The notes under the pieces are model-generated. The model was not told the origin of the DNA, did no database searches, and was given only the letters and a program-made list of their open reading frames with translations. Made by a program: the position numbers and the translations under genes. Source: Pseudomonadota bacterium (GTDB lineage Bacteria; Desulfobacterota; Desulfovibrionia; Desulfovibrionales; Desulfovibrionaceae). From it: a stretch of 43,844 nucleotides of DNA. The DNA lies in NCBI GenBank assembly GCA_023438245.1, contig JAEXRD010000022.1, positions 1 to 43,844 on the forward strand. The letters run 5' to 3'. Below, piece after piece: positions 1 to 11,355 of this stretch (position 1 is the first letter of the stretch; each line of letters opens with the position of its first letter).

Positions 1-29
1 GGGGAAACTTTTCAGCGAAAAGTTTCCCC
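1..29 (-). terminator. Inverted repeat 3' of fadD, probable terminator stem
   Basis: A perfect 12-bp inverted repeat (1-12 with 18-29, 5-nt loop) lies 17 nt beyond the fadD stop codon. The place and the shape fit a transcription terminator for the minus-strand fadD. Any T-tract would lie outside the window, so the intrinsic-terminator reading cannot be completed. Confidence 0.5.
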
Positions 30-46
30 CGCCCCCTCCGATTCAC

Positions 47-1762
47 CTACCCTTCAACTTCTTCCTTGGTGGCGGGGCAGGCGGGTGTGCGCTGCACTTC
101 CTCGGCGCGCAGGGCGCGGCGCAGCACCTTGCCCACCATGGTCTTGGGCAGCGAGTCGCGGAACTCCACCTGGCGGGGCACCTTGTAGCCGGCGAGCTTG
201 GAGCGGCAGAAGGCGATGACCTCGGCCTTGGTGAGCTTTTCGTCCGGCTTGGTCACGATGTAGACCTTGACCACTTCGCCGCGGGAGTCGCAGGGGATGC
301 CCACGGCCACGGCCTCCTGGATCTTGGGGTGCTGGTGCAGGATCTCGTCGATCTCGCGCGGGTAGATGTTGTACCCGGCGCTGATGATCATGTCCTTTTT
401 GCGGTCCACGATGAAGAAGTAGCCGTCCTCGTCCATGTAGGCCAGGTCGCCGGTGTAGAGCCAGCCGTTGCGCAGCACGTCGGCGGTCTCGTCGGGCTTG
501 CCGAAGTATCCGGCCATGACCTGCGGTCCGCGCACCACAAGTTCGCCCACCTTGCCGGGCCCCAGGTGCGGCCCGCCCAGGTCCATGTCCACGATCTTGG
601 CGTCGGTGCCGGGCACGGGCAGGCCGATGGAGCCGTTCTTGGCCGCGCCGTGCAGGGGGTTGATGTGCGTCACGGGGCTGGCCTCGGACAGGCCGTAGCC
701 CTCGCAGATGCTGGCCCCGGTGGCGGCCTTGAACTGTTCCAGCCATTCCACGGGCATGGGCGCGGAGCCGGACACGCAGTACTTGATGGAGGACAGGTCG
801 TAGCTGGAGACGTTTTTTTGCTGCAAGAGCGAGATGTACACCGAGGGCGCGCCCGGGAACACGGTGGGGCGGTCCTTGTGGATGGTCTTGAGCACGTCTC
901 CGGGCACGTAGCGCGGGAAGGGGATCTGGGTGGCGGCCAGGGCGGTGCACAGGTTCAGGCACACGGTGAGCCCGTAGATGTGGAAGTACGGCAGCACGCC
1001 GATGAACAGCTCGCGCTGGGCGCCCACGCCGGGCAGCATGGCCACGCACTGCATGACGTTGGCGTAGAGCCCCGCGTGGGTGACCATGCAGCCCTTGGGC
1101 AGGCCGGTGGTGCCGCCGGTGTACTGCAGCAGGGCCAGCTCTTTTTCGGGGATCAGGCCCTTGATCTCGTAGGTGCTCATGCCGCGCATGAGGGCGGACC
1201 AGGGCTGCACGGCGTCGTCGCCGCTGGGCACCTTGCCGTTCTGTCCCTCGCGCCAGCTCTTGAGCTTGTAGAGCAGGTTCAGCGGGAAGCGCAGTCCGTC
1301 GGCGATGGTGGTGACGAAGTACTTCTCGATGGAGAGCTGGGGCCGCAGGGCGTCGATCTTGGGCCAGAGCAGATCCAGCGTGATGAGGAAGCGCGCGCCG
1401 GAATCCTTGAACTGGTGGACGATCTCCGTCTCCATGTACAGCGGGTTGGTGAACACCACGGTGCCGCCGGCCTTGAGGATGCCCCAGTAGGCGATGATGG
1501 TCTGGGGCGTGTTGGGCAGCATGACGGCCACGCGCTCGCCGCGCCGCAGGCCCTGCTTGCGCAGGTTGGCGGCCAGGATTCCGGCCAGCCGGGCGAGCTT
1601 GGCGTAGGAGATGGTCCAGTTCTGGAAGGAGACGGCCGGCCGGTCGGGCCAGTTCTCTGCTGCGCGGTCCAGGATGTCGAAGACGGGCTTGGATTCTATG
1701 CGCGGGGCGTGGGGGACGCCTTTGTCGTAATGCGAAAGCCAGGGGCGGTCAATTTCCGGCAT
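47..1762 (-). CDS. fadD: Long-chain fatty acid-CoA ligase (AMP-forming)
   Basis: This 571-aa protein activates long-chain fatty acids to acyl-CoA with ATP through an acyl-adenylate, in the cytosol or at the inner membrane. It has the whole ANL-superfamily plan: the P-loop-like YTGGTTGLPKG, the A5 motif YGLSEASP, the GWLYTGDLAYMDEDGYF stretch, and the hinge and C-terminal lid starting at DRKKDMIISAGYNIYPREIDE-like residues, with the lid lysine in PKTMVGKVLRR. The length is usual for FadD. The ATG has AAGAGG upstream. It is monocistronic, read away from the 2.2-kb cluster, with its own promoter. Exact chain-length preference cannot be read from sequence; a medium-chain ligase is the main alternative. 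Confidence 0.9.
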   Translation of the reverse strand: MPEIDRPWLSHYDKGVPHAPRIESKPVFDILDRAAENWPDRPAVSFQNWTISYAKLARLAGILAANLRKQGLRRGERVAVMLPNTPQTIIAYWGILKAGGTVVFTNPLYMETEIVHQFKDSGARFLITLDLLWPKIDALRPQLSIEKYFVTTIADGLRFPLNLLYKLKSWREGQNGKVPSGDDAVQPWSALMRGMSTYEIKGLIPEKELALLQYTGGTTGLPKGCMVTHAGLYANVMQCVAMLPGVGAQRELFIGVLPYFHIYGLTVCLNLCTALAATQIPFPRYVPGDVLKTIHKDRPTVFPGAPSVYISLLQQKNVSSYDLSSIKYCVSGSAPMPVEWLEQFKAATGASICEGYGLSEASPVTHINPLHGAAKNGSIGLPVPGTDAKIVDMDLGGPHLGPGKVGELVVRGPQVMAGYFGKPDETADVLRNGWLYTGDLAYMDEDGYFFIVDRKKDMIISAGYNIYPREIDEILHQHPKIQEAVAVGIPCDSRGEVVKVYIVTKPDEKLTKAEVIAFCRSKLAGYKVPRQVEFRDSLPKTMVGKVLRRALRAEEVQRTPACPATKEEVEG

Positions 1763-1804
1763 GTGCCAACCTCTTGGGGGTGCATGGCGCTTTTGCGCCG
1801 CTGG

Positions 1805-1833
1805 AGTATAGGGGCGGCGGAGAATTGTGGCAA
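1805..1833 (-). promoter_or_regulatory. fadD promoter, sigma-70 type
   Basis: On the minus strand TTGCCA (1833-1828) is followed after 17 nt by TATACT (1810-1805). This would start transcription near 1798, about 36 nt before the fadD ATG. The -35 fits the TTGC pattern seen at several other genes in the window. Confidence 0.6.
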
Positions 1834-2078
1834 GGAGAAATCCCGCCCGCTCTGGGAGGGGTCGCGCCGGGCGTCGGATTCCTGGCGGCGGGGGAGTTGT
1901 TCCAGGAACCGATCATTGTGTCCATGAATGAAAAGTGGGCTGCCAAGGTTCCGTCAGGAAGAGGGGCAAATTCTCCGTCATGCTTGACAGAGCGGGCATT
2001 TCCGGGCAGTGTCGGCAATGTTGGGGATATGGGTTTGTGACGTATAATCATTGACCTTCTGAATGATCTGCGAGTTGT

Positions 2079-2094
2079 TGGCGCGCTGTTTGCA
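2079..2094 (+). promoter_or_regulatory. Sigma-54 (RpoN) promoter before the regulator/neuB/cheV cluster
   Basis: TGGCGC at 2079-2084, 5 nt, then TTGCA at 2090-2094. The invariant GG (2080-2081) and GC (2092-2093) are exactly 10 nt apart, as RpoN promoters require, and only one base of the -24 box differs from TGGCAC. It lies about 94 nt before the first gene. It implies control by an enhancer-binding activator encoded elsewhere. Confidence 0.6.
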
Positions 2095-2187
2095 TTATTT
2101 GCGGCACAGTGCCCCGGTCGGCAGTTTCTGCGTCCCCCCGGACCGCCAGGAATCCGCCCGGACATCTTCAACAACCGAGTGAACGAC

Positions 2188-2802
2188 ATGCTGCTCGCCG
2201 ACGGAAAGTTCATCAAGCCAAGCAAGGAGACCAGGGTGCTGGCCATCCTGGATTCGCTGTCGCAGGACTCGGCCCTGTCCCAGTTCGAGCTGGGAAGGCG
2301 GCTGAAGCTCTCGGGCGCCATGGTCAACCAGTACCTGCGGCTTTTGCAGGAGCAGAACCTCATCGAGTACCGCCCGGTGAACGGCAAGAGCTACCGCTAC
2401 GTGCTCACCACCGGGGGGGAGCGCAGCCGCCGCCAGATGTTCTCCGACTACTCCAGCGAGACCATCCGGCTGTACACCAACATCAAGGATTTCATCCTCT
2501 CCAAGCTGCGCAGCCTGGAGGCGCGCGGCAGGCGCAAGATCGCCCTGTTCGGGGCCTCCGAGACCTGCGAGGTGGTGCTTTCCGCCCTGCGCGACACCTC
2601 CTTCCAGATAGTGGCCGTGGTGGACAACGACACCGACAAGCACGGCTCGCTGTTCCATGGGCATGTGGTTTCCTCCCCCCTGGTGCTGGAGCACGTGGAC
2701 TGCCAGTCCGTGGTCATCACCTCCTTTGGTCGGCAGGACGAGATTCATCAGCAACTGCAGCCCGTCTCGACGAAGAGAGGGCTGGAAATAGTGAGGCTGT
2801 GA
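2188..2802 (+). CDS. Winged-helix putative regulator with a Rossmann-like sugar-sensor domain
   Basis: The protein has 204 aa from the ATG. Residues 1 to about 75 look like a winged helix: LGRRLKLSGAMVNQYLRLLQ is a typical recognition helix, and LIEYRPVNGKSYRYVLT the wing. From about residue 105, KIALFGASETCEVVLSAL begins a Rossmann-like fold and VVDNDTDKHG resembles the N-terminal domain of PglD-type sugar-modifying enzymes and related capsule proteins. No acetyltransferase repeat follows, so a ligand-sensing role is inferred. neuB starts 2 nt after its stop, so the two are co-transcribed. A GTG 9 nt upstream (2179) is an alternative start; the ATG has a weak GAGTG. I do not know a named family with this exact pairing. 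Confidence 0.75.
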   Translation: MLLADGKFIKPSKETRVLAILDSLSQDSALSQFELGRRLKLSGAMVNQYLRLLQEQNLIEYRPVNGKSYRYVLTTGGERSRRQMFSDYSSETIRLYTNIKDFILSKLRSLEARGRRKIALFGASETCEVVLSALRDTSFQIVAVVDNDTDKHGSLFHGHVVSSPLVLEHVDCQSVVITSFGRQDEIHQQLQPVSTKRGLEIVRL

Positions 2803-2804
2803 GC

Positions 2805-3899
2805 ATGGCGAAGCATCCGCACATCACCCTGCGCTCGGGCCGGGCCATCGGCGCCGGACATCCCTGCTTCATCGTGGCCGAGGTGGGCAACAACCACCAG
2901 GGCGACCTGGAGCACGCCAAGCGCATGATCGAAGAGGTGGCCAAGGCCGGCGCCGACGCCGTAAAGTTCCAGAAGCGCCACCTGGAGAGCCTGCTGACCC
3001 GCGCCGGGCGCGAGGCCCCCTACACCGGGCCCAACAGCTTCGGCCCCACCTACGGCGCGCACCGCCTGGCGCTGGAGCTTTCCGCCGCGCAGATGGCCGA
3101 GCTCAAGACCCTGGCCGAGAGCCTGGGCCTGGTGTTCTTCGCCTCCGCCTGGGACGAGGTGAGCCTGAAGGAGATGCTGGAGCTGGACGTGGAGCTTCTG
3201 AAGGTCTGCTCCGCCGACCTGGTGAACCTGCCGCTCCTGCGCCGCGTGGCCGCCTCGCGCCTGCCGGTGATTCTGTCCACGGGCATGAGCAGCCTGGAGG
3301 AGATCGACGCCGCCCTGGCCGTGGTGCACGCCGAGCACGACGACGTGGCCGTGCTGCACTGCAACAGCTCCTACCCCTGCGCCGAGGAACAGATCGGCCT
3401 GCCGGTGATGGACACCCTGCGCGAGCGCTACGGCGTGCCCGTGGGCTATTCCGGCCACGAGCGCGGCATCGCCCCCTCGGTGGCGGCGGTGGCCCTGGGC
3501 GCCTGCATCGTGGAGCGCCACTTCACCATGGACAAGACCCAGCCCGGCACCGACCACAAGGCCAGCCTGGAGCCCGCCGAGCTGGCCCAGATGGTGGCCA
3601 TGATCCGCGAGGTGGAGAAGGCCATGGTCGTCAAGGGCAAGATCGTGTTCCCCGAGGAGCAGGCCGCGGCCAAGAAGCTGCGCAAGGGCCTGGTGTTCTC
3701 GCGCGATCTGCCCGCGGGCCACGTGCTCACGGCCTCGGACCTGACCACCCGCAGCCCGCTGGTGGGCGTTTCGCCCGTGCACTGGGACGAGGTGCTCGGC
3801 TCGGTGCTGAAGAAGCCCGTGAAGCTGGAGGAGCCCGTGCAGTGGGAGCATGTCTCCCAGCCGGCCTCCCAGGCCAGCGCCGCGTCGTCCTCAAGCTAG
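2805..3899 (+). CDS. NeuB-family nonulosonate (sialic/legionaminic/pseudaminic) synthase
   Basis: A 364-aa enzyme that would condense phosphoenolpyruvate with a hexosamine (ManNAc or a bacillosamine-type sugar) to a nine-carbon nonulosonic acid in the cytosol. The TIM barrel opens with CFIVAEVGNNHQGDLEHA; later motifs are DAVKFQKR, LLKVCSADLVNLPLL, ILSTGMSSLEEID, LHCNSSYPC, GYSGHERGI and the metal-site region ERHFTMDKTQPGTDHKAS. A C-terminal antifreeze-like SAF domain (RDLPAGHVLTASDL) completes the NeuB plan. The start is set by the 2-nt gap to the regulator gene. The product is probably used on surface polysaccharide or flagellin; which sugar it takes cannot be told, and no other nonulosonate gene lies in the window. 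Confidence 0.88.
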   Translation: MAKHPHITLRSGRAIGAGHPCFIVAEVGNNHQGDLEHAKRMIEEVAKAGADAVKFQKRHLESLLTRAGREAPYTGPNSFGPTYGAHRLALELSAAQMAELKTLAESLGLVFFASAWDEVSLKEMLELDVELLKVCSADLVNLPLLRRVAASRLPVILSTGMSSLEEIDAALAVVHAEHDDVAVLHCNSSYPCAEEQIGLPVMDTLRERYGVPVGYSGHERGIAPSVAAVALGACIVERHFTMDKTQPGTDHKASLEPAELAQMVAMIREVEKAMVVKGKIVFPEEQAAAKKLRKGLVFSRDLPAGHVLTASDLTTRSPLVGVSPVHWDEVLGSVLKKPVKLEEPVQWEHVSQPASQASAASSSS

Positions 3900-3935
3900 G
3901 CCGCGTCAGTCCCCCCACACCACGCGGAGGCCCGC

Positions 3936-4895
3936 ATGAACCAGACCAACATCCTGCTGGAGAGCGGCACCAACGAGCTGGAGATCATCGAGCTCTTCAT
4001 CACCGAAGCCGGGGCCGGAGCCGGGGGCGGGGGCGAGAACTCCTACTTCGGCGTCAACGTGGCCAAGGTGCTGGAGATCATCGAGGCCCCCGGCAGGCTG
4101 GAGCCGCAGGAGTCCGCCGCGCACCCGAGCTTTCTGGGCGTCATCTCCCTGCGCGACATGGTGCTGCCCGTGGTGGACCTGGCCGTGTGGCTGAACATGG
4201 AGCGCGCCCCCTCGGACCACGAGCCCATCCTGGTCACCGAGTTCAACGGGGTGAAGACCGGCTTCCTGGTTTCCGGCGTCACCCAGATCCACCGCGTCAC
4301 CTGGGCCGAGGTGGAGCCGCCCAGCCGCTACCTGGCCGAACTGCCCGGCAACAGCATCACCGGCACCGTGCGCCTGGGCGACCACTTCGCCCTGCTGCTG
4401 GACCTGGAGCGCGCCCTGGCCGAGCTGGGCGCGGTGAACACCGACCTGCCCGAGCACGAGGACAAGCCCGCGCCGGACGAGCCGTATCGCGTGCTGCTGG
4501 TGGACGACTCCACCTCGGTGCGCTTCCTGCTCAAGCGCAATTTCGAGAGCGCCGGGTTCGTGGTGGAGACCAAGGGCAACGGCGAGGACGCCTGGAACGC
4601 CCTGCTGGAGCTCAAGGAGGAGGCCGGGCGCAGGGGCGTGGGCGCGCCCAGGCTGCTGGACGCCGTGGTCTCCGACGTGGAGATGCCGCGCATGGACGGC
4701 TACACGCTGACCAAGCGCATCAAGGACGACCCGGTGCTGAGGGAGCTGCCGGTGATCCTGTTCTCCTCGCTCATCTCGCCCACCATCCTGCACAAGGGCC
4801 AGAGCGTCGGGGCCGACGCCCAGATCACCAAGCCCGAGTTCGGCGGCCTGACGAGCCAGGTGGCCGACATCATCCGCCAGCGCCGGGGCGGCTAG
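3936..4895 (+). CDS. cheV: CheV-type chemotaxis coupling protein (CheW domain plus receiver)
   Basis: This 319-aa cytosolic protein would couple chemoreceptors to CheA and tune the signal by phosphorylation. Residues about 15-170 are a CheW domain (YFGVNVAKVLEIIEAP, HPSFLGVISLRDMVLPVVDL, ITGTVRLGDHFALLLDLE). Residues 184-315 are a receiver with the acidic pair D190/D191, phospho-acceptor D247 (VVSDVEMPRMDGYTL) and K299. A Gly/Ala-rich insert (residues 25-34) sits in the first CheW strand. The start has CGGAGG upstream. It follows neuB by 36 nt, so it may be co-transcribed; that link of a coupling protein to a sugar-synthesis gene is unusual. Confidence 0.9.
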   Translation: MNQTNILLESGTNELEIIELFITEAGAGAGGGGENSYFGVNVAKVLEIIEAPGRLEPQESAAHPSFLGVISLRDMVLPVVDLAVWLNMERAPSDHEPILVTEFNGVKTGFLVSGVTQIHRVTWAEVEPPSRYLAELPGNSITGTVRLGDHFALLLDLERALAELGAVNTDLPEHEDKPAPDEPYRVLLVDDSTSVRFLLKRNFESAGFVVETKGNGEDAWNALLELKEEAGRRGVGAPRLLDAVVSDVEMPRMDGYTLTKRIKDDPVLRELPVILFSSLISPTILHKGQSVGADAQITKPEFGGLTSQVADIIRQRRGG

Positions 4896-4938
4896 CCCAC
4901 ATCCCGCCATTTTTTCCCGCCCCGGGCCTCCCGGCGGC

Positions 4939-4968
4939 TTGAACTCGCCCCACGCCCTGGGCTAGGGT
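4939..4968 (+). promoter_or_regulatory. Putative promoter of the HD-GYP-like response regulator gene
   Basis: TTGAAC (4939-4944), 18 nt, TAGGGT (4963-4968), in the 141-nt gap after cheV. The -10 is weak. The preceding short run CATTTTTTCCC-type sequence just after the cheV stop could end the upstream transcript, but I see no strong stem there. Confidence 0.35.
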
Positions 4969-5036
4969 GGCGCAGGACCCCTGCGCGCCGCCCCGGCCGC
5001 GCGCCCCCCACCAGACCCAACCTGGGAGGCCAAGGC

Positions 5037-6193
5037 ATGATTCCCGGACGCATCCTGTTCGTGGACGACGAGGAGAACATCCTGGCGAGCTTCCGCACCA
5101 CGCTGCGCCGCCATTTCGACGTCCACACCGCCCTTGGCCCCGCCGAAGGCCTGCGCGCCATCCGCGACCAGGAGCCCTTCGCCGTGGTGGTCTCCGACCT
5201 CAAGATGCCCAGCATGGACGGCATCACCTTTCTGGCCCGCGTGAAGGAGATGAGCCCGGACAGCGTGCGCATGATGCTCACCGGATTTGCCGAGGTGCAG
5301 ACGGCCATCGGCGCGGTGAACGAGGGCCAGGTGTTCCGCTTCCTGACCAAGCCCTGCCCGCTGGACGTGCTGGTGCGGGCGCTGAAGGACGGGCTGGAGC
5401 AGCACCGCCTGGTGACGGCGGAGCGCGAACTGCTGCGCGGCACCCTGCGCGGGGCCATCCGCGTGCTCTCCGAGGCCCTGGCCCTGTCCAACCCCGAGGC
5501 CTTCGGGCGCTCGCGCCGGGTGCGCCACCTCGTCTCCAGCCTGGCCAAGACCGCGGGCCAGGCCACGGGCTGGGAGCTGGACCTGGCGGCCATGCTCTCC
5601 TACATCGGCTGCATGGCCCTGCCGCGCAGCATCCTGGAGAAGCTGGCCGCCGGGCTGGAGCTCTCCTACGACGAGCAGAAGCTCTACGACAGCCACCCGG
5701 TCATAGGCGCTGGCCTGCTGCGCCAGATCCCGCGCATGGAGCGCGTGGCCGACCTGGTGGCCGACCAGCACAAGAAGCACGTGGACGGCCCCTGCGAGGG
5801 CGCGGCCCTGCTCAAGCTGGCCGTGGACTTCGACCTCATGGAGAGCCGGGGCATGGCCACGGAGCAGGTGCTCCAGGCCATGCGCGACTGCCCGGGCTGC
5901 TACGATCCGGCCCTGCTCGCGGCCTTCGAGCGCGCGGTGGCCCAGCTCGGGGCCTACAACAAGAAGTGGGTCATGGTGCGCGAGATGAAGCCCGGCATGG
6001 TGCTGGACCAGGACGTGACGACCCGCGAGGGCCTGCTGCTGCTGGCCAAGGGGCTGGAGCTGACGGTGGCGGGCATCGCCCGGCTGGCCGAGGCCACCGT
6101 GAGCTTCGGCGTGGTGGAGCCGGTGGGCGTGCTGCTGCCCGCCGATGAGACCCCGGCGACCGACGCCGAGGGAGCGGAGAACGCTCCGGCCTC

Positions 6194-6197
<4 letters not shown>
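5037..6197 (+). CDS. Response regulator with degenerate HD-GYP output domain
   Basis: A 386-aa cytosolic regulator. Residues 1-122 are a complete receiver: D10/D11, phospho-acceptor D54 (VVSDLKMPSMDG) and K105 (FLTKP). Residues about 135-300 align by motif with HD-GYP phosphodiesterases, but the catalytic set is gone: the GHSRRV motif reads GRSRRV, HD.GK reads SYIGC (188-192), and HHExxxGxGYP reads QHKKHVDGPC with no GYP; H219 and H245 remain. The family-typical tail LKPGMVL-type (MKPGMVLDQDV ... LLLLAKGLELT) is present. So it probably binds or senses rather than hydrolyses cyclic di-GMP. The ATG has GGGAGG upstream. It lies tail to tail with a hybrid kinase that may be its partner. Confidence 0.85.
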
Positions 6198-9979
<3,782 letters not shown>

Positions 9980-10106
9980 GCTGCTGCCAGGAGGCTGGGG
10001 GACGGACGCCGGGGGGACGTCCAACATGGCTGGGACGATACGGGGCTTGGTATAAATTGTCCAGGGCTTTTGGGCGTGTGGGCACTTCGCCCGGGGTGCG
10101 GGGCGA

Positions 10107-11246
10107 TCAGCCGGAGGCCGCGGCCCTGCGGCGTTCCTTCTTCCAGGCGGCCAGTTCCACGGCAGTGGGCTCGGCCCAGCCCAGCGGCGTCTCGCGCAGG
10201 GGCGTCACCTCCATCTCGCGCCACGCGCCGCCGGAGGCCTCCGGCCCGCCCACGAGCAGGCGCACGCCCACCGGGCGGCCCGCCTCGGCCTCGGCCCGGG
10301 CCTTGGGCGAATACGAGGCCACGAAGGCGGCCGCGTCGGCGATGACGGACTGCGGCCAGACCTGGGGGCTGGCGCCTGCCGGGGCCTCCGGGCCGGGGGC
10401 GTACTGCCGGGCGATGGCCATGGGGCCGGGCACGTCGCGCAGGCGCATGAGGATGTCCGTGGGCTGAAGCGCCGCCTCCAGGGCCTCGTTGTCCTCCTGG
10501 TTGCGGCCGATGGACAGCCAGTACGGCCCGCTCCAGTACTGCCGCCCCAGGTGCGAGAGGCTGAAGTCCCCCGGGGCGGGGTCGGCCAGGTTCACCAGGA
10601 TGGGCAGGTAGCGCTTGGCGTTGTCGGACTCGGCCAGGCGGCAGCCGCCGCCGGGGGCGGGAAAGTCGGTGATGCCGAAATGCGCGGCCAGTTCCAGCTG
10701 CCCCTTGCGGCCCCGGCCCCACAGGGCGGGCAGGCGCGAGCGGTCCACCAGGCCGGAGAGCTCCATCTTCGTGGGGGGCAGCTTGCCTGCGGAAAGCGGC
10801 CTGAGCAGCACGTCGCGCGCGCCGGAGCCCTTGCGGATGAGGTTGAGCGAGTCGGGCCGCTGGCTCATGGGCCGCTGGCCCAGCACCTCGCCCGTGGCCA
10901 GGAAGTGCGCGCCGTAGACGGGCAAGAGGCCCTTGGCGTGGCGCAGCATCAGGATCTTGCAGTCCACGCAGGGGTTGAGGTGCTTGCCCCAGCCGTTGCG
11001 GGGCGCGGCCAGCATGTCCAGGTAGGCGCGGCGGATGTCCACGGGCACCGCGTCGATGCCGTAGGTTTCCTTCCAGTGCTCCAGCAGGTGCGGCTTGCCG
11101 AAGAAGGGGCTGACGTAGTGCAGGCCCAGCACGCGCAGGCCCTGCTCCTGCAGCACCTTGCAGGCCAGGATGCTGTCCAGGCCGCCGGAGAACAGGACCA
11201 GCGCGTCGTAGGGGGGACCGGAATACAGGGGGGCGTCGGTGCTCAT
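10107..11246 (-). CDS. PP-loop ATPase, probable tRNA thiolation enzyme (ThiI/MnmA-like)
   Basis: A 379-aa cytosolic protein. The N-terminal PP-loop ALVLFSGGLDSILACKVL binds ATP to adenylate a tRNA base or carbonyl. NPCVDCKILMLRHAK supplies a CxxC-type pair, and GAHFLATGEVLGQRPMSQ matches the core of MnmA/ThiI-like thiolases. A PGGGCRLAE segment follows. The C-terminal part (FSLSHLGRQYWSGPYWLSIGRN then QEDNEAL) resembles an NFACT-R/DUF814 RNA-binding domain. Databases often label such genes tRNA (5-methylaminomethyl-2-thiouridylate)-methyltransferase, which the sequence does not support: no methyltransferase motif is seen. Position of the thiolated base is unknown. An upstream TTG (11258) could add four residues, but the ATG at 11246 lies only a few bases after the predicted transcription start. 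Confidence 0.8.
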   Translation of the reverse strand: MSTDAPLYSGPPYDALVLFSGGLDSILACKVLQEQGLRVLGLHYVSPFFGKPHLLEHWKETYGIDAVPVDIRRAYLDMLAAPRNGWGKHLNPCVDCKILMLRHAKGLLPVYGAHFLATGEVLGQRPMSQRPDSLNLIRKGSGARDVLLRPLSAGKLPPTKMELSGLVDRSRLPALWGRGRKGQLELAAHFGITDFPAPGGGCRLAESDNAKRYLPILVNLADPAPGDFSLSHLGRQYWSGPYWLSIGRNQEDNEALEAALQPTDILMRLRDVPGPMAIARQYAPGPEAPAGASPQVWPQSVIADAAAFVASYSPKARAEAEAGRPVGVRLLVGGPEASGGAWREMEVTPLRETPLGWAEPTAVELAAWKKERRRAAASG

Positions 11247-11255
11247 GGGAGGGCG

Positions 11256-11284
11256 CAAGTACGACAGGCTTGGTCGGAATGCAA
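11256..11284 (-). promoter_or_regulatory. Promoter of the PP-loop gene, giving a nearly leaderless mRNA
   Basis: Minus strand TTGCAT (11284-11279), 17 nt, TACTTG (11261-11256). Transcription would start near 11249, only about 3 nt before the ATG at 11246, and no Shine-Dalgarno is visible there. Confidence 0.5.
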
Positions 11285-11293
11285 GGGGAGGGG

Positions 11294-11330
11294 AAAAGCC
11301 CCGGCCTGGAGCGACTCTCCGGGCCGGGGC
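11294..11330 (-). terminator. Terminator downstream of the DJ-1-like gene
   Basis: A 9-bp perfect stem (11298-11306 with 11322-11330) with further pairing inside the loop. On the minus strand it is followed by TTTTCCCC. It closes the H1-like/DJ-1 transcript just before the PP-loop promoter. Confidence 0.75.
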
Positions 11331-11355
11331 CTTGGAAAATGCGGAACTCGCCGGG

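Larger units (their letters stand above)
1763..2187. other. Divergent intergenic region between fadD and the regulator/neuB cluster
   Basis: About 425 nt without a convincing gene. The left part carries the fadD promoter and leader, including a small gcgc-tttt-gcgc palindrome. The right part carries a sigma-54 promoter match and a separate TATAAT at 2043-2048 that has only a poor TTGGGG-like -35 at 2021. The middle (about 1835-2040) shows no repeat or structure I can name; binding sites for a sigma-54 activator would be expected about there, but I cannot pick one out. Confidence 0.6.

Noticed and set aside
329..1927. Long plus-strand open frame opposite fadD
   Set aside because: It is the mirror of a strongly conserved fadD; the GC-rich third codon positions open such frames. 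The same applies to many long frames opposite tkt, the hybrid kinase, metH and the fab genes.
2043..2048. TATAAT as a sigma-70 promoter for the regulator gene
   Set aside because: The -10 is perfect, but no -35 is found at a proper distance; the sigma-54 match is closer and better.
10107..11246. tRNA 2-thiouridylate methyltransferase label
   Set aside because: There is a PP-loop but no methyltransferase motif, so the label would mislead.
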